Origin: Pyrinomonadaceae bacterium | GTDB lineage: Bacteria; Acidobacteriota; Blastocatellia; Pyrinomonadales; Pyrinomonadaceae | Direction: 5' to 3' | DNA: 38,203 nt | Assembly: GCA_013003215.1 (NCBI GenBank) | Contig: JABDKD010000125.1 | Span: 1-38,203, forward strand | Shown here: positions 33,544-38,203 of the stretch, one piece after another | How the letters are laid out: each line of letters starts with the position of its first letter | How positions within the stretch are numbered: the first letter of the stretch is position 1 | Program-made: the position numbers and the translations under genes | The notes under the pieces: generated by a model | What the model was told of the DNA's origin: nothing | The model's database searches: none | The model's input: the letters and a program-made list of their open reading frames with translations, nothing else

Positions 33544-35160
33544 ATGACTTTCAAAGGTATAAGCAAGATCGGCTCCAAGACCGTAATTGCTTTGTTAATA
33601 ATGAGTTGTCTGGCACTAGCCGCGATCGCACAAGACGTGTCGCCGGTTAACCAAGGCAAAAATTACGGAGAACCCGGGTTTCGAGGCGAAGCAATCAACC
33701 TCAATGTTGTAAACGCTGACATCCGAGATATCCTGAACTACATAACCGAGCAGTACGGAATCAACTTCGTAATTGATAAGTCCGTAAAGGCAGTTCCCGT
33801 AACGGTAAACGTTAGCGAAGTACCGTGGAATATCGCCTTAGACTCGATTCTCCGTTCGCAGGAACTTGCGGTTCAGCACAACGGGCCGATCCTACGTATC
33901 GCGGCGCAGAAGACTCTCGCCGATGAAAGAGCGCAGGAAGAAGAGATTCGCGAAGGTCAACTCGATCAATCACCTCTTTACACTGAGTTTATACGTCTAA
34001 ACTACGCTCGTGCGATTAACACGTTGGGCGGTGAAGCAGGCGGACGCGGTGGATTCCAGGGCGGCATGACCCAATCGGCAGGTGCCGGTGGCGGAATGGG
34101 AGGAGCCCAAGGTCAGGGAGCTGACCAGGGCATTCTCGGAATCGTCCAGAAGAGGCTTTCGAGACGCGGAACGGTTGAAGTTGATGGTCGCAGCAATACG
34201 CTCATTATCACGGACGTTCAGCAGAACATTGCCGCTCTACGCAAGCTCGTATATTACCTCGACCAGCCTGCTCCGCAGGTAGAAATCGAATCCAGAATCG
34301 TGGTTGCCAGTCGCAACTTCAGCCGTGACCTAGGTCTTCAGCTATCTGCTTCGGGCGTCAACGGAAATGGTTCGACTTCCGGTTCGGTTAATACGAATTT
34401 CGGAAACATCGTTTCCAACACGATCGCCACGCTTACTACAAGTGCTCTCGGCACGACTCAGATCACCGCTGCACTGCACGCGGGTGAGCAGAAGGGTCAG
34501 GTTAAGACGATCGCAACTCCGCGTATCACAACGCTTAACAACCGTGCGGCTGAGATCGAAAGTGGGCAGCAGATTCCTGTTACCACGGTTCAGCCGAACA
34601 GTTCTGAAGGTGCCGTGATCGTTACAACCGAGTATGTTCCGGTTCCCCTGAGGCTTCAGGTAACCCCGCAGATCACAAATGTGGGCACAGTGATCCTCGC
34701 TGTTGTGGCTGAGAACAACTCGACCGCTCCGGGTGTTTCCGGTGGTGGAGCTCCGCCGATCAACGTTCAGCGGATGCAGACAGAAGTAATGGTTCCCGAT
34801 GGCGGTACGACCGTCGTGGGTGGCGCGATGTTCGATTCAGAAAGTGAAATCGTAGACCGCACTCCGGGATTGTCGAGAATTCCTTTGATCGGAAATCTCT
34901 TCAAGAGAAAGAGAACTGCTCGTGACACAAACGAGATCCTATTCTTTATCACGCCGCGTATCTATCGACCGGACTACAACGGTAAGCGTATCGAATCCAA
35001 GATGGAAGACGGACCTAGCTCGATAACTCTCGTGCAACCGGTTCCGTTGGGTAACCCCGCTTCGAATTCACTGCCGGCACAAACGCCGCAATCGAATCCG
35101 AACAACGGAAATAACCCCGCAGTTCCGGCTTCGAAACCCGTAGTAAAACCCGGCAACTAG
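33544..35160 (+). CDS. pilQ: Type IV pilus secretin PilQ
   Basis: 538 residues from the ATG at 33544, which has GAGGTAAG upstream. A signal peptide ends IAQ (about residue 30). An STN/N0 domain (INLNVVNADIRDILNYITEQYGINFVID and its continuation) is followed by a single N1-type domain that is split by a Gly-rich insert (about 157-190). The secretin domain runs from about 250 with VEIESRIVVASRNFSRDLGLQ to VPDGGTTVVGG and IPLIGNLFKRK, ending in a Ser/Asn/Pro tail. It is shorter than the roughly 700-residue Pseudomonas PilQ because no AMIN domains are present. It forms the outer-membrane pore for the pilus. Confidence 0.95.
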   Translation: MTFKGISKIGSKTVIALLIMSCLALAAIAQDVSPVNQGKNYGEPGFRGEAINLNVVNADIRDILNYITEQYGINFVIDKSVKAVPVTVNVSEVPWNIALDSILRSQELAVQHNGPILRIAAQKTLADERAQEEEIREGQLDQSPLYTEFIRLNYARAINTLGGEAGGRGGFQGGMTQSAGAGGGMGGAQGQGADQGILGIVQKRLSRRGTVEVDGRSNTLIITDVQQNIAALRKLVYYLDQPAPQVEIESRIVVASRNFSRDLGLQLSASGVNGNGSTSGSVNTNFGNIVSNTIATLTTSALGTTQITAALHAGEQKGQVKTIATPRITTLNNRAAEIESGQQIPVTTVQPNSSEGAVIVTTEYVPVPLRLQVTPQITNVGTVILAVVAENNSTAPGVSGGGAPPINVQRMQTEVMVPDGGTTVVGGAMFDSESEIVDRTPGLSRIPLIGNLFKRKRTARDTNEILFFITPRIYRPDYNGKRIESKMEDGPSSITLVQPVPLGNPASNSLPAQTPQSNPNNGNNPAVPASKPVVKPGN

Positions 35161-35179
35161 TAGTAGAATTCTACGCACT

Positions 35180-35545
35180 ATGTTTAAGGATGCTCTGCAG
35201 GAAATTTTGGAACGCACCGAAGGAAGCTTGGGTGTGCTGATCATGGGACTCGACGGGATTCCCGTCGAGAAGGCCTGGCGGGACGATGAGTCCCATTCCA
35301 ATCTCGATATCGCGGTCGCTGAATATACATCGCTTGTACGAAAAGCGGACCAAAGTAACGGCGATACCGGATTGGGGGGGTTGAACGAGATCACTGTTTC
35401 AAATGAAAACGCGGTCTTTATACTACGGCTTCTTGGAGAAGAATACTTTCTGGCGCTTATCATGAATCCGGAAGGGAACTTCGGCCGCGGTCGATATGAA
35501 CTGCGAAAAGCGGAGCTCCAAATGGAGCATGAATTCATAATATGA
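35180..35545 (+). CDS. Roadblock/LC7-family protein (MglB-like)
   Basis: 121 residues, one Roadblock/LC7 domain: an N-terminal helix LQEILERTEGSLGVLIMGLDGIPVEKAW, a middle helix with NLDIAVAEYTSLV, and strands NEITVSNENAVFILRLLGEEYFLALIM. MglB, a member of this family, is the GAP of the small GTPase MglA, which sets cell polarity for type IV pili in myxobacteria. It starts 19 nt after pilQ and precedes the operon terminator, so it is co-expressed with the pilus genes. The MglA partner is not in the window. Confidence 0.85.
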   Translation: MFKDALQEILERTEGSLGVLIMGLDGIPVEKAWRDDESHSNLDIAVAEYTSLVRKADQSNGDTGLGGLNEITVSNENAVFILRLLGEEYFLALIMNPEGNFGRGRYELRKAELQMEHEFII

Positions 35546-35568
35546 AACGTTAATTCAACATGTTTCTT

Positions 35569-35604
35569 TTCCCGCCGGATCTGTTGGGTCCGGTGGGAAT
35601 TTTC
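35569..35604 (+). terminator. Intrinsic terminator of the pilMNOPQ-Roadblock operon
   Basis: TTCCCGCCGGA (35569-35579) pairs with TCCGGTGGGAA (35589-35599) over 11 bp with one G-U pair and a 9-nt loop, followed by TTTT. It lies 24 nt after the Roadblock stop codon and ends the pil operon. The minor-pilin cluster therefore needs its own promoter. Confidence 0.85.
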
Positions 35605-35673
35605 CATAAACCCCTAGCCACCCTTTCGTCAAGCACGTCCGAAACTTTCCCACAAATCCGAATAATTAAACGA

Positions 35674-35692
35674 CGTTGTTTATGGAACAACG
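35674..35692. promoter_or_regulatory. Operator-like inverted repeat upstream of the minor-pilin cluster
   Basis: CGTTGTT-TATGG-AACAACG is a perfect 7-bp inverted repeat with a 5-bp spacer. No T run follows, so it is not a terminator. It is about 77 bp before the ATG at 35770, in the gap where the cluster's promoter should lie; no convincing -35/-10 pair was seen. Confidence 0.35.
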
Positions 35693-35769
35693 AGGTTATT
35701 AGACCTTATGTTTAAGTGGGGACACTGCCCTAGTGACTCAGGTTGTCTCCTGGAAATAGATTGTTCGTC

Positions 35770-36384
35770 ATGGAAAATCGGCCAAAAATTATAGTAGCGA
35801 AAGCACTTAGCCATAAAAACGGCTTTTCGGTGACCGAATTGTTAATCGTGGTTCTCGTAATCGCGATCGTTCTTGTCGCGGCCTTGCCGCAGATAATTTC
35901 GTCCCAAAGGCTATTTAGATTTTCAACCATTAAACGAGAGACAACCACCTATCTTCGCGAGGCGCGTCAAACGGCGATGGCAGAGCGAAAGGTAATTACA
36001 TTTCGTTATGACAACTCGGCGAAGAGAATAATGATCTACGGCGGTTCATTCGGATCCGCGGGCGACCCGAATAACAAAACACTAGAACTTGCCGGTATGG
36101 GACTTTCTCAAGCCGATATTGTCTACGGTCGTCCGACGGGTGTGTCGACTGCCGCTTTAGGTGATGGGACGGATTTGACAAGCTTGACGAGCAATCAGGT
36201 TGAGGTTGAATTTGAACCGGATGGATCTGTACTCGATGCAAGTGACAATCCGGAGGACAGCGCCTTATTTCTTTATCACGCGCTCCATCCGCAAGACACA
36301 GCTTTTGCTCTGTCAGTTTTGGGTTCCGGGGGCCGCATAAAAGTCTGGCGCTACAGCGCAGGTGTAGATTCGTATATCGAATAA
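35770..36384 (+). CDS. Minor pilin, GspH/FimT-like
   Basis: About 204 residues from the ATG at 35770; a TTG nine codons earlier is possible. The prepilin leader ends KNG followed by FSVTELLIVVLVIAIVLVAALP, where cleavage by prepilin peptidase occurs before Phe and the Glu at +5 is kept. The long N-terminal helix continues as FSTIKRETTTYLREARQTAMAERK, typical of FimT/GspH, then VITFRYD. Minor pilins prime pilus assembly. It precedes the PilV-like gene by 12 nt. Confidence 0.88.
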   Translation: MENRPKIIVAKALSHKNGFSVTELLIVVLVIAIVLVAALPQIISSQRLFRFSTIKRETTTYLREARQTAMAERKVITFRYDNSAKRIMIYGGSFGSAGDPNNKTLELAGMGLSQADIVYGRPTGVSTAALGDGTDLTSLTSNQVEVEFEPDGSVLDASDNPEDSALFLYHALHPQDTAFALSVLGSGGRIKVWRYSAGVDSYIE

Positions 36385-36396
36385 TCAAGGTACGCA

Positions 36397-36966
36397 ATGA
36401 AGGATTTACCAATCAAGACAACCAATGCAGGATTCTCAATGGTCGAAACGGTCATTGCGATTTTTGTGTTGACGATTGGTCTTATCGGTACCGCTGCGGC
36501 TTTAACATTTGCTTTGGAATTCGGGGCTTTGAGCAAGAATGTCACCGGTGCAAAAACAGTAATCGTGTCGACGATTGAGGAAATCGAGACACTTCGAAAT
36601 GCGCGCCGACTTGAATTCAGTCAAATTGCAAATACGGGAAGTGTGGACAATACGGGCGCAGCAACAGTTTTTTCCGGATTTAGTACTGGTTACCAACCCG
36701 TTAGCCTAAGTCCGGGTGAGGACGGCGTTAACGGTACAGGGGATGACCTTATTGATCCCGGACCGGACGCGACTTTCGGAACGGGAGATGATTTTTCGAA
36801 TCCAGGCCTTATCAGGAGCGGATTTACGAGGCGAATAGCCATTTCGAATATCAGCCCGACAATCAGGAAGATTGAAGTAAACGTCCGATACTCTGCCGCC
36901 GCCGGCAAGATCGCAGAGATACGCGGTGTTGCATATTTAAATGACGAGGCACGAATCACACGCTAG
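36397..36966 (+). CDS. Minor pilin, PilV/GspI-like
   Basis: 189 residues. The leader ends AG then FSMVETVIAIFVLTIGLIGTAAALTFAL, with the expected Phe+1 and Glu+5. A central segment contains repeated GTGDD and DPGPDATFGTGDD elements, an Asp/Gly-rich, probably calcium-binding stretch (about 110-135). The N-terminal helix and short length fit PilV or GspI. It is 12 nt after the GspH-like gene and 10 nt before the next gene. Confidence 0.85.
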   Translation: MKDLPIKTTNAGFSMVETVIAIFVLTIGLIGTAAALTFALEFGALSKNVTGAKTVIVSTIEEIETLRNARRLEFSQIANTGSVDNTGAATVFSGFSTGYQPVSLSPGEDGVNGTGDDLIDPGPDATFGTGDDFSNPGLIRSGFTRRIAISNISPTIRKIEVNVRYSAAAGKIAEIRGVAYLNDEARITR

Positions 36967-36976
36967 GAATAACCCT

Positions 36977-38203
36977 ATGTCGTTACAAACATCAAAAGTA
37001 AGGAGATCCAGCGCCGGCGGAAATCGCGATGAAGACGGGGCAGCACTCGCGATCGTCATTATTATCGTAGCAATCCTTGCCGTTGTTGCGATGACAGCAC
37101 TTGCGTTTTCTTCCAGCGAAGCACGAATCGCCGGACGTGATCTTCAACGCTCTCAAACGTTTTATGCCGCAGTTGCCGGCCTCGAAAAGATGACGAGCGA
37201 TTTTAGCGATATTTTTCGCCAGAGAATGAACCCGACACCGCTCGATCTGACTCTCGTTGCGGCGAATTCACCACCCGCCTTGGCCGCGGAAGGGTTTAGC
37301 TTTTCTCAGACGATTCAGGAAGATACGGAAAGACTCAATGAACTTCGTTCGATTCAGGGCCTTCCGGGAAATGTCTATCCCCGGGTAAATATTCCTAACG
37401 GTCCGTATGCAGGCCTTTACGCCAGTATTCTGCCGTACAAAATGTCTTCGACTGCGATAATGGATGCTACCGGCACCGAAGTCGAACTGGAACGTGAATT
37501 CAACAACTATTTGGTCCCGCTCTTCCAATTTGGAATGTACAGCAACGAAGACCTGGAATTTGCGCCTGGGCCAATGATGACATTCAACGGGCGGATTCAC
37601 AGCAATAAGAACATATATGCACTAAGGAACATACAGTTTCTAAACCGAATGACGATGGCGGGCGAGTTTATTCGAGACGCAAAATCAAGCGGTGCGGCAA
37701 ATACATCCAGCGGCAACAATAATGTTTGGATAGAGGTTGCCGGAGTGAATGTTCAATCGACAAAAGGCAGTATGCAAGCTGGTTCGGGTACCGTCGGCGG
37801 GCCATATATATCCGGAAGCAGTCCGGGCGACCGCGGGTATTATCCCGGCAGCCCCCTGGGTATTCCGAATACTTCCTGGGAAACAGAATCGGTCAAACCT
37901 GCTAACGGAACGGTAAACAGGTTTGGCGGACAATTGTTAACCCACACAACCAGCGCCAGCGAGCTCCGGACGCCGTTGGAACTCTCAGGTAATTCCCCTG
38001 CCGAATTGATCAAGCGCAAGCTGCCTACCGATGACCAGATTCTTTCCGAATCCAGATTTCATACCGGTTCGCAGGTTCGAATACTGATTGACGACGAATC
38101 TGCTGGAACAGGAACTGCAAATGAAGCCGGAATTCCCGCCGGAAAAGGTGTTTTGCTCTCGAGTTTTGATCCGATACCTCTTGACAACGGAAGTGCCTTA
38201 AGG
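36977..38203 (+). CDS. PilX-like pilus assembly protein, 3' truncated by window end
   Basis: I read an open frame from the ATG at 36977 with no stop in its 409 codons to the last base, so the C-terminus is outside the window. Residues about 20-45 are DEDGAALAIVIIIVAILAVVAMTALAFSSS: a membrane segment like that of PilX N-terminal proteins, preceded by Gly-Ala and lacking the Phe+1/Glu+5 of class III pilins. RDLQRSQTFYAAVAGLEK follows. A later FNGRIHSNKNIYA resembles a conserved segment of large PilX-like proteins. It is too long for the small Neisseria PilX; a large tip protein or PilX/PilY1-associated protein is possible. Confidence 0.8.
   Translation, partial: MSLQTSKVRRSSAGGNRDEDGAALAIVIIIVAILAVVAMTALAFSSSEARIAGRDLQRSQTFYAAVAGLEKMTSDFSDIFRQRMNPTPLDLTLVAANSPPALAAEGFSFSQTIQEDTERLNELRSIQGLPGNVYPRVNIPNGPYAGLYASILPYKMSSTAIMDATGTEVELEREFNNYLVPLFQFGMYSNEDLEFAPGPMMTFNGRIHSNKNIYALRNIQFLNRMTMAGEFIRDAKSSGAANTSSGNNNVWIEVAGVNVQSTKGSMQAGSGTVGGPYISGSSPGDRGYYPGSPLGIPNTSWETESVKPANGTVNRFGGQLLTHTTSASELRTPLELSGNSPAELIKRKLPTDDQILSESRFHTGSQVRILIDDESAGTGTANEAGIPAGKGVLLSSFDPIPLDNGSALR

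Overview
This window looks like a piece of chromosome from an Acidobacteriota bacterium, most likely class Blastocatellia (Pyrinomonadaceae-like). That placement is inferred from gene content and recalled resemblance: a VWFA-related secreted protein, a secreted subtilase with tandem hexapeptides, an ACAD11-type acyl-CoA dehydrogenase, a full type IV pilus alignment operon with a Roadblock gene, and intergenic DNA full of 7- and 8-bp tandem arrays. No phage, IS element, CRISPR array, rRNA or tRNA gene was recognised.

Layout. 1-5858 (+): the end of an oligopeptidase B gene, a terminator, a sigma-54-like promoter, a secreted subtilase and a membrane GGDEF-EAL protein. 5859-6320: a duplicated non-coding element and an octamer array. 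6321-9164 (-): dciA-like, gatC, a hemolysin III/PAQR gene and gatA. 9209-9802 (+): maf. 10156-13415 (-): HxlR regulator, folK, panB, panC and a cysteine-less thioredoxin-fold protein. 13543-15349 (+): a small CxxC thioredoxin-like protein, divergent from HxlR across operator-like palindromes, and an AlbA_2 protein. 15366-18693 (-): three exported proteins (VWFA-related, PA-IL-like, polysaccharide deacetylase). 18783-22521 (+): ACAD11-type kinase, inositol-1-phosphate synthase, rarA. 22674-24639 (-): Band-7 lipoprotein, one-TM protein, TPR protein. 24877-27788 (+): glucose-6-phosphate isomerase and an ACAD11-type dehydrogenase. 27782-29011 (-): secreted alpha/beta hydrolase. 29088-29579 (+): GNAT. 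30074-35545 (+): pilM-N-O-P-Q and a Roadblock gene, ended by an intrinsic terminator. 35770 to the end (+): a minor-pilin cluster (GspH-like, PilV-like, PilX-like), the last gene cut by the window edge.

Genes that plausibly work together: (i) pilMNOPQ, the Roadblock protein and the minor pilins for type IV pili; (ii) folK-panB-panC for folate and pantothenate; (iii) gatC and gatA for tRNA amidation (gatB is not here); (iv) the kinase at 18783 and the dehydrogenase at 26598, which are the two halves of mammalian ACAD11, here on separate genes about 7 kb apart; (v) isomerase and inositol-phosphate synthase, which both act on glucose 6-phosphate.

The most unusual feature is intergenic. Seven gaps carry arrays of 7- or 8-bp repeats that start within about 10 nt after a stop codon, in one case supplying the stop codon, and several are matched by a reverse-complement array further on, giving long imperfect hairpins.
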